This document shows positions 11,438 through 22,011 of a stretch of 64,000 bases of DNA, piece by piece. Each line of letters starts with the position of its first letter. The first letter of the stretch is position 1. A model generated the notes under the pieces. The model saw only the letters and a list, made by a program, of their open reading frames with translations, was not told where the DNA came from and made no database searches. Position numbers and translations under genes: made by a program. Source of the DNA: Auriscalpium vulgare (lineage: Eukaryota > Basidiomycota > Agaricomycetes > Russulales > Auriscalpiaceae); assembly GCA_019915015.1 (NCBI GenBank), contig JAHBBC010000036.1, positions 1 through 64,000 on the forward strand, in the 5' to 3' direction.

Positions 11438-11790
11438 CGTGTGTGGCCGCTATTGATCACTTCGCAATCGCTCACGCGCTCACGAGTTCTTCCACAGACC
11501 TGGTCACCCGATCTATGAACGTCGCTGCGCTCGGATGTCTTTCGCTGCGCTCCACTCTGCCTCTGTTTAGCGTCACTTCTGCGGCAGCAAAGCTACTCAA
11601 TCATCACTCGTTTTTGCACTCCAGGACACACGTCTTTCCATTTCAACGGTGCTTCGACGAGATTGAGGCCTACGCTTCTATCCGACAAGGCATAGTTGTA
11701 TCGACCCTGTATCTTCCTGCGCGCCCTTAACCTCGGCGACTTCCTCCCTGATGACAAGCCAGGTATGATATGGAACGTGTCTTGTTGGAC
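11438..11790 (+). repeat. Repeat R, right half of interrupted copy
   Basis: Continues the match to about 2412-2775, starting at CGTGTGTGGCCGCTATTGAT and ending near AGCCAGGTATGATATGGAAC. Confidence 0.75.
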
Positions 11791-12831
11791 AAGATGTACT
11801 GCCCCTTCGTTGTGAACGGACCTCCCTTGTACTTGAGTACTGCTTTAATGAAAGGATTGTTATTTTGCGTAATGTGCTGAAACGCTGAACGCTACTGTCG
11901 TCCCGACGGAAGGAAAACAAGGCACGGACTCGGAGCCTCAGCGGACAATTGTTGTCCATCGAATGTTGTATTCACCCCGGAACAAATGAACGTCACACGG
12001 AATACCACGAGCCCTGTTTACGTTCAACTGCCGGCATGTACTAGGGCTATATCCCAGTCAGGGTATTTGGATCCAACGGAGTGGACCAGCAGGCGCGAAG
12101 CGGCGACGGAAGAGCATTGTGCCATCGTAGGTCGGATACGTCGGCCAAGCAGAGCAATGGGACAAGACGAGCTTACAGAAAGAAGGGGCGCTCACTAGTC
12201 CACTCTGGCAATGTGGTCCGTTCGGTAGCAGGACACTAATCAGCGAATATAGCTGTACAAGAACATACGCACAACTCAAATCTCTCATCAATGACAGTGC
12301 CCGAACATGAGAAGCTCCGAGTTGATGGCATCTTTCGGCTCGGCAAGAACGCTCGCCTTGTGGATATCGATCATGGGCCCGTCTGATATTCTTCAGATGC
12401 TGCTTCTCTTAGGCGGTCGCGGCGCTCTGCCATGAATCTCATCGCTCAGAACAGACAAAACAGACAATGGCCGCGGGCTACCATATATTGTGCCAATAAG
12501 TACTAAAAGTGCAGTCAGGCTGAGGTGCGCCAGCTATTCGCCGACATTCTACGGCTACCACCATCTTCTCTTCTTATGAGTGACCGGGGTGAATGTCTCA
12601 TCAGAGGCGTCGTTGGAGGATGGATTGCTCGAACCGGAGGGACCAGCTTCTGGAGTCAAATATCGCTTGCCACGCAGTCCTAGAAATTGATCAGCCCTTC
12701 AAATCACACGCGAGAGGACAGGATGCCCGCGCCTTTCTTCGGAATAGGTGACTGTCGGTAATCCATTGGACGCTGTTCGTGCTGGGTTTGAGTCGTGGCT
12801 GGGGCAAGCTGCATCGGACAAAAGGTGACAG
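11791..12831. other. No supported gene; intergenic
   Basis: I see no conserved frame, repeat or structural signal in this stretch. Confidence 0.4.
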
Positions 12832-13625
12832 TTAGGCGACTCCGTCGTGCAGAGCCAACAACACGCGATGTACCTTCTCCTTCAATCTTTTCATGCTATC
12901 CTGTAGGTAAAGCTGTGAAGAAGGACTGACGACGCTACTGCGGATACAAACCTCGTAATCTGTAACAAGCGTTTTCTGGGCATCTCCGACAAATATCGTT
13001 GACTCCCACTTCGCCATCCTCCTTTCCGACTCTTCATCAATCCGCTGGAGCTCTGTGTTTCTGACCTGCATGCGATGCCTCTCCCACTCGACACGTTGCG
13101 CCCAATGATGATGCAGAGTTTGACGGGCCCGGAAAGGATACAGCATGACCCATGCATTATTCCCTTTTGCGTCCCAGTCAACTTGCGTCTTCAGCGGGTC
13201 TTCATGAGGCTCCGTCTCGGAGTTGGGGTGAACTGGAGTGGAGAAATGCTGGAAGACGACAGCCAGGTCCGCCCTCTTTCCTTTTTTGAACGTCCCCATC
13301 GTGTACACCCATTCACCAAGTAGGTCGTCGGGGGTGTCACTAGTGTTCCTGTCCTTCTTTGGATCGAAAGGCTGGTCAGTGATCAAAAGTGGTCGATAGC
13401 CTGACGGTGTAACTGCGGGGTCATCGGGATCGCTCCTAATGATCTGACCAGACAATCGTTAGCTCAGAAGCCGTCCAGCCTCGGGTGGCTAACGAGGGAC
13501 CGTACATTTTTCGTATTGACCTCAGACAACCGGAGAGCGATGTGGGCGGGCGTGTGCATAGAGTCGGATCCCGCATAGATGTTGCCTGGGAGCCGTGTAT
13601 TGATTGGGGGAATTGGCGATTTCAT
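12832..13625 (-). CDS. F2 family protein F2-A (intact, 230 aa)
   Basis: Unrecognised protein. Minus exons are 13625-13506, 13443-12952 and 12912-12832; they total 693 nt in frame. The ATG at 13625 opens MKSPIPPINTRLPGNIY, then HTPAHIALRLSE. Exon 2 contains ADLAVVFQHFSTPVHPN, WVMLYPFRARQ and a charged helical stretch ELQRIDEESERRMAKWE, ending VTDYE at the intron. The same order (PGDIY, TPACIAL, EELAEVFRHF-P-SPN, RLQEEIDYRMKEW, KDYN before an intron) is seen in F2-B at 58640-59271, which supports both models. The last intron (12913-12951, 39 nt) is a stop-free multiple of three, so retention would add 13 residues. No signal peptide or membrane segment is visible. Function is unknown. Confidence 0.7.
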
Positions 13626-15472
13626 GGATAGAATCCAAACGCCGATGCTAAGTTGGGGGTAGGCAACGTAGTTAGATACTGCGCACCGGATACCTTTAAA
13701 AGACAGCTGGTGGTCAGCTAAGTTAGCGCTGAGTATTCCGGTCAGTTGTTCTCATGATAGAAGACTATGTAAGTTCTGCCCCTGATGAAGTACTGTAACT
13801 TGCTGGTAGTGGGCCGGTGCTAAGCACGGCAGGTACGATTCCATTTCTAATGGTCTGTGAATATCATTATGTAGTTAATGTTAGTATCCATTTGCTGCGG
13901 CTACAACCTCTACTTGATGGAAGTTTGAAATGCAGTAGAGAGTCTGCATGTACTGAGAATAGTGAATGGTGTTGAAGGTAGTGATATGCAAGTGAAAGAT
14001 TGACCTGTCTCAGTCATATCTAAAGTTCAATCTGTGGCATCATGGGTAGCCCTGATACTCCTCGCTCTGCGCTACGAGGCAATCGTTCGCCAATTTTCGC
14101 ACTTTTGACAAGTCAACATTCACACAATTTCAGAGTCGCAGCATCGCACAGCAGTGTTCCGACCATCCGATTAGTCTCTCCAAATGCTCGCAAGCTTGGA
14201 CCAGAGTTCCAACCACTTGTCACAGATGTCGTGAGATTGGATGGAACGTAGAGCCGTCCAAGTGAGCAACTGGGGGCGATGGGGTCACCTATTCAGTGAC
14301 GCGACATGTCGTCTGTTGAGGATCGGCTCCACGCACAAGGACGATGAGGGACAACGAAGGATATTCGAATTAGCGCCGGGTAGCGTATACGAAGCTGGGC
14401 GTAATCCGTAAGGGATATCGTAGCAAAAGAGCTAGCTACATGTCCACGGAATAAGGTTCGTATGTACTGTACAGTACCCGGAAGATGCCGGTGCGGCGTT
14501 GAGCTCGACATGCACGTGATATTCCAACATCGTCCGGGCAAGGCAACATGTAGCTGTCCGGGAGTCGTCATTTCAGAACGACGGGATGTGTGAGTGGTAC
14601 AAGAGACAGGCGTTGTCTCTCGAGGAAGCTGGGTCCTATGCCTAATCCCTCATGTGTACTTTCGGAGTGTCTCGATGAAGTACGCTGGGTGAGGGTGTAA
14701 GGCAAGAAGGATGATATTAAGTAAGCAACCGCGGTGCGTAAATACAAATACAGACTAAGGAACCAGTAACACTGTGGGGTTGCAATCAAAGGTATTCAAA
14801 GGTATCACAAGAGTAGGAAGAGAACAATATAAGTAGGATATCCAACATGTCAGTGACACAACTGTCACAGTTGTCTCACAGTCAGCTTATTATTCTCCTG
14901 GGTCTCATCTTGTCCCATCGTCATCCCATTAGCCGTTGTGCGAGCTCTACGTTGCTCTGACTGTCTTGCGACACCGGCTATTACAGTTGCATTGCTCTCG
15001 TCCCGCAGTGATTGCACCCTCGCTCGTGTCGCACTACTCATCCTAGTCTTCCAACCATTGCCCTTGCTCTTCTGACTAGTCACATGAGTGCAATGGTTCA
15101 GTGTTGTTGTCTGCACTCCTCTCTGTTGTTCTGACCATATTTCGATGATTGTGCACACAGTGCAGTGTGCAGTCGTTCCCAGTTGCTTGCAACACACATC
15201 CTCTCCTCCAACCCCTCGTTGATGATTCTCCGACTGATCATGCATTCCAACCATCACCTCTGATTGCACACCTCCCTACTCTCATCGGAGACGCGCTCTG
15301 ATCATCTTCGGGAGCCTGGCACTCGCTCGCACACATTGCAGTACCCTCTTCAGCGCTCAAGGGATCTGGTACTATCTGACACATTACCACTATACTACAT
15401 GTGGGTGCCCATCATCGCTGTGCATGAACTTGCTCAGCAACATTGTGCATTGCTCCGTGAAACATGGACTCA
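13626..15472. other. No supported gene; AT-richer intergenic DNA
   Basis: Only short open frames without motifs. The region is less GC-rich than its neighbours and contains short direct repeats such as TGTCACAGTTGTCTCACAG near 14865. Nothing further can be supported. Confidence 0.4.
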
Positions 15473-15549
15473 ACCATGCCCCAATTAATACCTGGCCGGC
15501 CTCGCTCGCATGCTTGCACAGGCCGCCAGGTATTGATCAGGGGCATGGT
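15473..15549. repeat. Long hairpin (inverted repeat)
   Basis: ACCATGCCCC at 15473-15482 pairs with GGGGCATGGT at 15540-15549. Inside it, AATACCTGGCCGGCCT pairs with AGGCCGCCAGGTATT with one bulge, around a loop of about 17 nt. This could be a tiny foldback element or a structured transcript end. No target duplication is evident. Confidence 0.65.
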
Positions 15550-15727
15550 CTGCAGTTCAATTTCTGATAGAAACACTTATATGTACTTCACTCCGCGTAG
15601 TACTTTGGCTAGAGCTCAGACATGACATGATTTCTGGATGCACGAATGGGGAGGTGACAGACTTAGATGCTTTGAAAAGCCTAGAGGAATAGTCTATAAC
15701 ATATGTATTGATGTATATATTGTCAAT

Positions 15728-15810
15728 GGCTCTGTAGTCTAGTGGTATCTGCACTGTATAGTCTTCAACACTTGGAGGTTTGCAGTTCAATTCCTGTTAT
15801 AAACAGTTTT
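15728..15810 (+). repeat. tRNA-like sequence, possible SINE head
   Basis: TAGTCTAGTGG (about 15735) fits an A box and GCAGTTCAATTCC (about 15782) fits a B box, at tRNA-like spacing of roughly 37 nt. The flanking arms do not pair into a proper cloverleaf: the T stem has only about three pairs and the acceptor does not close. A second B-box-like copy, CTGCAGTTCAATTTCTGATAGAAAC, lies at about 15550. A decayed tRNA-derived element explains this better than a working tRNA gene. Confidence 0.35.
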
Positions 15811-16639
15811 GAAAAGATTGGTAATCGAGTCCGGGTAGTACAGTAGCCGGAGTAGAGAGGAATGACGTAGTTTCCGAGTGCACTTGTGCTGTGCATCCGA
15901 GACTGACGTCATGGGATCAAGCGTGGGAATTATTTACCGGAAATGGCAATTATGGAGCATTTTCTTCTGACTTCAGAGCCACTGAAATTATGTGCATATC
16001 TATTCTAGTTAGCTTAAAAAATGCGAAATACTGTCTGAAACGGGAGTCTTTTGAAGTGCGAAGAGGGGGAATTGTGTTTGCTAGGGAAATTGGACCGTGT
16101 GAACAAATAGCTATATATGGGGGGGAAGATGAAAGTTGCATGGGGGTCCAAAAACCGCGACTGGTGCTTACATAAGAAACGATTCAAGGGAATCGTAATT
16201 GTCCAATGGCGCAAGCAGTTTTCGCATGCGCAAAGCAGGGTCTGGATATACATAAGAGCGATAAGCATAATATCGATGTGCCATGGGGCGTCATGAGGCC
16301 AGGAAAAGATACGTAACTGATCCTTCCGTCCATTATTTTTATTGTTGTTGTACCGCTAATATTAGCGGCACTCGCCCGTCGCGCGAAGTCGGAAGTGCGA
16401 AGCCATGATGCGTCCACGGTTAAGTACTGTAGTGATGCGCGATGCCATCACTTGGTCACCGGCACCGGTCACCACTGCGCCGTGGATGTACCCGCACTGC
16501 GCCGTGGATGTTTCCGCTATGCCAGTGGTTCCCGACTTTGTGAAGCGCACACGCCAGCCCTTTGCTGTGCCTGCCGACGTTGTTTTCAGTAAAGACAAGG
16601 GCGACTATCACAGGAGCAAAGCACCTGGCGGATAAACGA

Positions 16640-16680
16640 TTGGGCGCCTTCATGGCGCTTGTTTTCCGATTTCTTATAAG
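16640..16680 (+). promoter_or_regulatory. Shared F1 promoter block with TATA box (F1-4)
   Basis: GGGCGCCTTCATGGCGCTTG, TTTTCCGAT and CTTATAAG (16673-16680) stand 41 nt before the ATG at 16721, as in F1-3. Confidence 0.6.
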
Positions 16681-16720
16681 CTCCACCTCCACTGTGGGCG
16701 ATGACTGCGGCAAATCCAAC

Positions 16721-17942
16721 ATGAACATTCAGCAAATCCTGCAGCTCTCAAAAGAGTCGATTCGCTCACATGAAGTTGTCCTCCAGAAGCCTCTGACACC
16801 TGCTGTTGGAGCTTACATTCTCGTCACCATCAACCCCCCTGCAACCTTGATACGATTGCGCGATCCCCTTGCGATTGAGCAAGCAACAGCGTTGTCGAAT
16901 CTAACATTCCTCGGATACGTGTCTCATGTGCGTCATTCTTGCATGATGCATTTCGAAAATTACTAATACTGATCAATCACGCAGATATTGGACTTGCCAA
17001 ATCCGATGCGCCAGTACCACAAATGTGCCTGTCGTTTCGTCAGCCGTGGGCTTCCTAAAGCTGACCCGTCTGAGGGTACGGACGAGACGATGTGCGTACC
17101 AGTCGGCCATTCTTCGCATCCCGCAGGGCGAGAAGGCGTGTTAGCCTCCCCGCCGCTGCCGTGGGACAACCTCTACCACCACTCGTTTACGGCCGTAGAG
17201 CTCCAACTCGAGTCGCAGAAAGGCGATTACAGGAAATCATCGCTTCTTCCACATTCCGAGCGGTGGAAGATGAAGCTCTACATACGGGAGGACAAGGCAC
17301 ACAGCAAGGAATTGAGGGAAGCTCACAAGATCGCCAGTCAAAACCATGGAGCTCCATCGCTGGACAGCTTGCCGGTGCCGCCGCCTCAGGTCGAGTCTTC
17401 CGAACGCGTGGATTCCGGCGTGGTCGGTCAGGACAGTGCCGTAGCATCAACGGGCTCGCAACCTGAGCCAAGCAGCGACAATCACTTCGGCGACGTCATG
17501 CATATCATGGGCAATAGTCTCATGGGTGAAGACGACCCCGAAGATTGGCGCATACCAATCACAACATTCTCCACGGAGGTGACAGCCACCTCCGAATTTT
17601 GCGACGCCACATTGTTGCCGGAGTACGTAGACGCCATTGACAAGTAAGCAGGGGGAGACGTCTGCTAAGAAGCTGGTGACTGACAGTTCGACAGGATCAG
17701 ACACGATTCAGAACAACGCTGTCGGATTAGCGACGAGCGCGAACGCCTCGAAAAGGAGGAATCTGGCCGCGATCCTATGTCGAGTGCGTGATTGCCATCC
17801 GGATTGTACACGACAGAACTTGAACCTAGCTGCAGACGCCACTTGCGCTGAGCCCGCTGGGTCGTCTCGCAACAAGCGCAAGCGCGAAGACGAAGTGTCC
17901 GAATTGGAGCCCCCGAGTAAGCGCAGCAATCAAATGGCCTGA
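16721..17942 (+). CDS. F1 family protein F1-4 (intact, 355 aa)
   Basis: Unrecognised protein and the best reference copy. Exons are 16721-16927, 16985-17643, 17695-17783 and 17830-17942 (1,068 nt, in frame). In order: MNIQQILQLSKES; LQKPLTPAVGAYILVTINPP; LRDPLAIEQATAL; LGYVSH; then ILDLPNPMRQYHKCACRF, DETMCVPVGHSSHP, LPWDNLYHH; a polar linker; DPEDWRIPITTFSTEV and LLPEYVDAIDK. The DK end of exon 2 joins IRHDSEQR, a short charged helix. Exon 4 encodes a basic tail with NKRKRED and PPSKRS, a plausible nuclear localisation signal. The third intron (46 nt) is inferred because the same exon sizes (659, 89) and intron size (46) recur in F1-7; reading through it would stop at 17791. Cys and His spacing in exon 2 suggests metal binding, unproven. 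Confidence 0.75.
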
Positions 17943-18208
17943 TAGAAATTGCGTACTGGCAATGTACTCACATACAAATGCACATAGTACGTCCGATACG
18001 ACCAGAAGACCAGATACGAGTCCCAACGCCCACAGTCCCACTGACTGTGACGTGGAGGCCTGGCGACGCGGATAATGAATCGGAGAAAGCAGAGCCTGAT
18101 GAGTGATAAATTCGCTTCGTCCTATATACCCACGTGTACTATCTCTCGCACTGCCTACGCGTGTACCGATGAGCAAACCTACCCAGAGACCTTGGGTTTC
18201 CAGACGAC

Positions 18209-18922
18209 TCACTGAATGAAAAAGCTTTTCGTGACACAAAATTGAGCACCCCGGCGGAATGTTACCAAGTTGACCACTGTGCCGCCGCTGTCATGCACCG
18301 CGTTAGCGCACGCTCCAATGAGATTCTCATTGCGAGGCAGCCGATGCTCACCAACCTCGCAGCCGAGATACCCGACTTCGGTGACCTCGTGCGCGTAGAT
18401 GAGAGTAAATGTTGCCATGTTTGGATGGTAGTATATGCGGATCACCTAGCTGAAGAAGGTCGCGGACAACGCAGGACTGGAGACGGCGGCACCACGGCTG
18501 GTGGATTGGTTGAAAAAAGTGGCGCATACGCAAGGACTAGTCACAGAATTCGAGGGCAAGCAAGTAAGACAAGTTTTGAAGGAAATTCTGTAGTCCGAGT
18601 TGAAGATAGTCCGTCCGACACGAACGTAGTCGGAGCCACGAATCCACACGCACAATGGGCGTTGCAATCTTCGAAGCAGAGCGTGCGGCTGGAGCCCACT
18701 GCCTGCAGGCAATAAGAGTAATCGTCAGTTTCATAGAAGCGATGCATGGCAGCGCCACGCACCTGAGCCTAATACCTCCGCAAGCCGATGTTTGTGATGA
18801 GTATCTGCAAAGGTAGTGTCCATCTGCTGAGCGTACCATTGACCTATGACCAGTCGCATGCTGTACAACAATCTGAGACGTTTGATGTCCAGAGAGAAGG
18901 CCTCCGTAGCGGCATTGACCAT
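18209..18922 (-). CDS. F3 family gene, left-arm copy (model partial)
   Basis: Unrecognised. The minus-strand ATG at 18922 opens MVNAATEAFSLDIKRLRLLY and runs to AEVLGS. A 60-nt intron (18703-18762) joins it to an exon with HALLRRLQRP, DYVRVGRTIFNSDYRI. A final exon (about 18445-18209) reads IRIYYHPNMATFTLIYAHEV, TEVGYLGCEVGE, NENLIGACANAVHDSGG and FRRGAQFCVTK before TGA. The inverted copy at 34935-35653 keeps LRRLQRP, DYARVGRTFFNSNY, HEVTEVGYLGCEVGE, NENLIGACADAV and FRRGAQ in the same order, which is why I regard it as coding. The middle splice sites between about 18445 and 18600 are not resolved. It faces F1-4 tail-to-tail, 266 bp apart. Confidence 0.5.
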
Positions 18923-19051
18923 GAAAGGGAAGGGCAGGAAGTGGGGAAGGGCCCTCTACTTACGGGCAAATGCTCGACTGTCAAGCCTTCCCACGCTTCG
19001 GTGTTGGTCGACCGTTACTCTGCGGGCCGCGTTCCCTTCTCTCCGACTATC

Positions 19052-20963
19052 ATGACCGCCTCCCAAGCCCGTCCTCGCATCTTGTTTGTTCCAAGTTTTC
19101 ATTCCTATGTTGCCTTCATATTAGACCCCGTCGCCACAGTCAGCGTCTATGGCGACTCAATCGCGACTGCTCAGGCTGCTGAGCTGCCGTTGCGAACGTA
19201 TGTGGGCATGGTACACACCGTGAGTTTCATTAATTTCTTACGTGGATCCAGAGCTTTGCAGCTGACTGGACGCAGATTGCTGGCTTACCATCTCCTCATC
19301 GTCGCTATCACACGTGCAGATGCGTCTTGCTGAGTAAAGGCCTCCCGGACGCTGACCCCACGCGCGGGATTGACGAAACGTTCTGCGTGCCAGTAGGGTC
19401 CGCCTCTCACCCAACAGGTCGTAAAGCCATCAAGCCATCGCCTCCCCTGCCTGCGTGGGGTGACTTGTACCATCACACAAGCTTAGCAGTCGAACTTCAT
19501 CTCCCGACGATATGTCAAACTTACAGCGAATGTTGCAACTTGGCACCTGCTGAGATGCGTAAACTCGACTCCGCCACCTATGACGATAACAAACGCAGGT
19601 ACAAGGCTGAGGTCGCTTACAGGGCCACCCTTCCCTCTGGGCCGAGCCCTCCATCACCCGCTTCAACTTCCACCGCAACAAGTTCCCACGACTTCCCTGC
19701 CCCATCATCCCCCACTTCTACCGGCTCACATGTGCAGGAGAACGATGGTGCCGTGCTTGCTCACAACGCTCGACTTGTTATCAATATTTTCCTGGATGCA
19801 GTCGAGGGCATCGATCCCAGTGACGGTCGGAGCCTCTCCTCGTCTCAAATTGACCCATCTGGAGATACTAGCCGGACCTCAAATGTGGCAGGATCCGCTG
19901 CGGCGGCGAGCCGACTCTCAAGACATCAGTCAAGCCCGACCGTAGCGCCATATTCAACGGAGCGGAGGACATAGCATTGCAAATGGCGCAAGATTTTTTC
20001 GGCTTCGAGTCACCCAGGGACCGCTCCACGCCTATCGCAAACTACTCCCTCGATTTGTCGAACATTGCAGAAATCAGCGACGGACGACTCCTTGTAGAGG
20101 ATTGCGTTGTTCTGAGAAAGTAAGCGTACTTGCTCTCATATATTGGTACGATATTAAGTGAGGCGTTCACAGGATTCTGCATGATGCAGAAGGTCAACGG
20201 CAACAGAACCTACGACTCGGAGCCACTTCCTCACAGCTTACAGACGGTGGGTCCTTGGTCTCTATCTGTTCGTAGTGGCCGGGGCTAACATCACCGCTTC
20301 TTTCTCGACAGATTTAGATATAGATGGGATTCCACCTGCCTTTTGTACACCACAGGCTGTTTGGCCATTAGCGGAGGGTGACCACGCTGACTTATCGCTA
20401 CCAGGAGCTCTACCATCTTCGGTGCGTAATATGGATATGCGACGAACGGATATATGTGACTCACGTTCAAAAGCACCATCCTTATCCTTGGGTGGCTTAT
20501 CATTCGCCGCTTCCGAAGACCACGAGTCAGAGCTGCGAATGAAGGGACAGATCAATGAGGCTAGGGAAATGCGCGAAGATCGGGTTGGTAAGGCTTTCGC
20601 ATCCGTGCACGGGCACAGAACCCTTGTGCAACAAACGACAGGTGTGCCATGTGTCATATGCCTCTGCATCGTCACTAATCGGATTTGATATCCGTTCTTT
20701 CAGAGTTTAGCACTCGGCCATCGTACGCAGCAGTGGCGTCACGACCTCAGAGCAAATGGAAGTTAAAGGTGATTTCCCAAGGAAAGCCTCCAGAAATCAC
20801 AGACGCGTCGAGCCAGCTTCCTGAGCTTCTCTCTCATGCAACTAAGCTTTCCTACGCCGAAGTGGTATCTCGACCCCAGCATAGCGACTCCGCACATCGG
20901 TATATATCTGGGCCATCTAGTCCGAACACCAAGCGGCAGGCGACCGTCGTGCACCGGGTATAA
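19052..20963 (+). pseudogene. F1 family member F1-5 (long form, disrupted)
   Basis: Exons by comparison with F1-6: 19052-19219, 19276-20119, 20173-20246, 20312-20641 and 20704-20963. It has MTASQARPRILFVPSFHSYV, ILDPVATV, LRTYVGMVHT; then SPHRRYHTCRCVLLSKGLP, GIDETFCVPVGSASHP, LPAWGDLYHH. The later DRSTPIANYSLDLSNIAEIS block is in another frame: exon 2 is one nucleotide short of the F1-6 phase and the shift lies near 19900-19920. RK joins ILHDAEGQRQQNLRLGA, matching the family splice-junction motif. It shares with F1-6 a long extension containing two PSYAxVxSR-type motifs, then stops at TAA 20961. In F1-6 the matching frame continues (QDY-F-G). So one indel and one nonsense change are seen. 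Confidence 0.65.
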
Positions 20964-22011
20964 CAAGACTACACTTTTGGAGACAGTGGGCTGCTCTCTG
21001 GAACGTCCATGCAAGCTTGCGTTTCACGGTTCTCGCGACAGGGCCCTGTTTCTGTGTCTCGGTCGCTCATCACGGGGTACAGGCGAAATTCATGATGTTG
21101 GAAGTCACGTTCTGTGCGCTGCAGGTTACTTGTTTATTTCACGGAGTTTACTTCACGCACGGCAGTGATGAACATACCTGGACGTAAAAATATGGCCTGG
21201 CCCGAAAGAGCGCATCCTCGGAACGTCCTGACGATCGTTCACAGTTTTGTATCACTCTATACCTTCCACGAGACCTTTGATCCGTGCTGCCGAGACCGCC
21301 TGGGCAATAATATTGACTCATACCTGATCGAGACCACAAATGCGACCGGGGAAGGGTAGTTGAGGAAGGCTGCGAGGTGCAAGAGCGCCCCCCGGTGTGT
21401 TGGGTGCGAGATAAATTCAGAAAGGGGTAGCATTACCACGACAGCACTCTCAGGCTGCAAATGACAAGCGCGTTGTCTCTGTATGATAATGACCGTCAAA
21501 CACACCTGGCGATATGGCTTGCCGGTTACATTACATCTGTGTTGAGGTGGGAGAGCGTCCAAGCGCTCCCACGGTCCGGCCTGCCGCTGCCAGCGGGGCC
21601 CGTCGGACGACCGCCGCGCGGCCTCTCATCCGAATGCATCTGCCCATCATGGCGCCAGGCGTGCCGCAAGGCCAGTGCAAATGCAACACTCAAGTAAATC
21701 TGGCATGGGCTCTGAAAAGCTGTTGTAACTGGTTCGTGGCACATTTTCTTCGGCCTACATCCGGTACTGACAAGAATGCTTTTGTGTCCAATGCGTTCCA
21801 ACTCAATCCCTCCCTGTCAGATCTATTCCAAAGAACAACCCGCGAGAAATCTCATGCTCAGGAGTGGTTGCGGCGTTGTTTTGATACAATTGTCACTCCA
21901 AAGGTGCCACCGGGTCAAGCTCATGTTTCCCCACGCTTTGGCCGCTCCTCGCCCAGCATCTCCTTCTCTCTTCATACCACTAGGATGCCCACCTCTCCAA
22001 ATCGTCATCGC

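Larger units (their letters stand above)
16680..18960 (+). repeat. Inverted duplication, left arm (F1-4 plus F3)
   Basis: This arm matches 34890-37205 in inverted orientation. The match covers the F1 gene, the spacer and a tail-to-tail F3 gene. Matched landmarks include KRKRED coding sequence, CGGGGTGCTCA-type sequence at the F3 3' end, TTCGAAGATTGCAACGCCCA, and GCCTCCGTAGCG followed by CATGAAAGGGAAGGGCAGGA. Divergence is moderate, with indels, so the duplication is not recent. Confidence 0.7.

Noticed and set aside
15728..15810. Functional tRNA gene
   Set aside because: A and B boxes are present but the acceptor, D and T stems do not pair.
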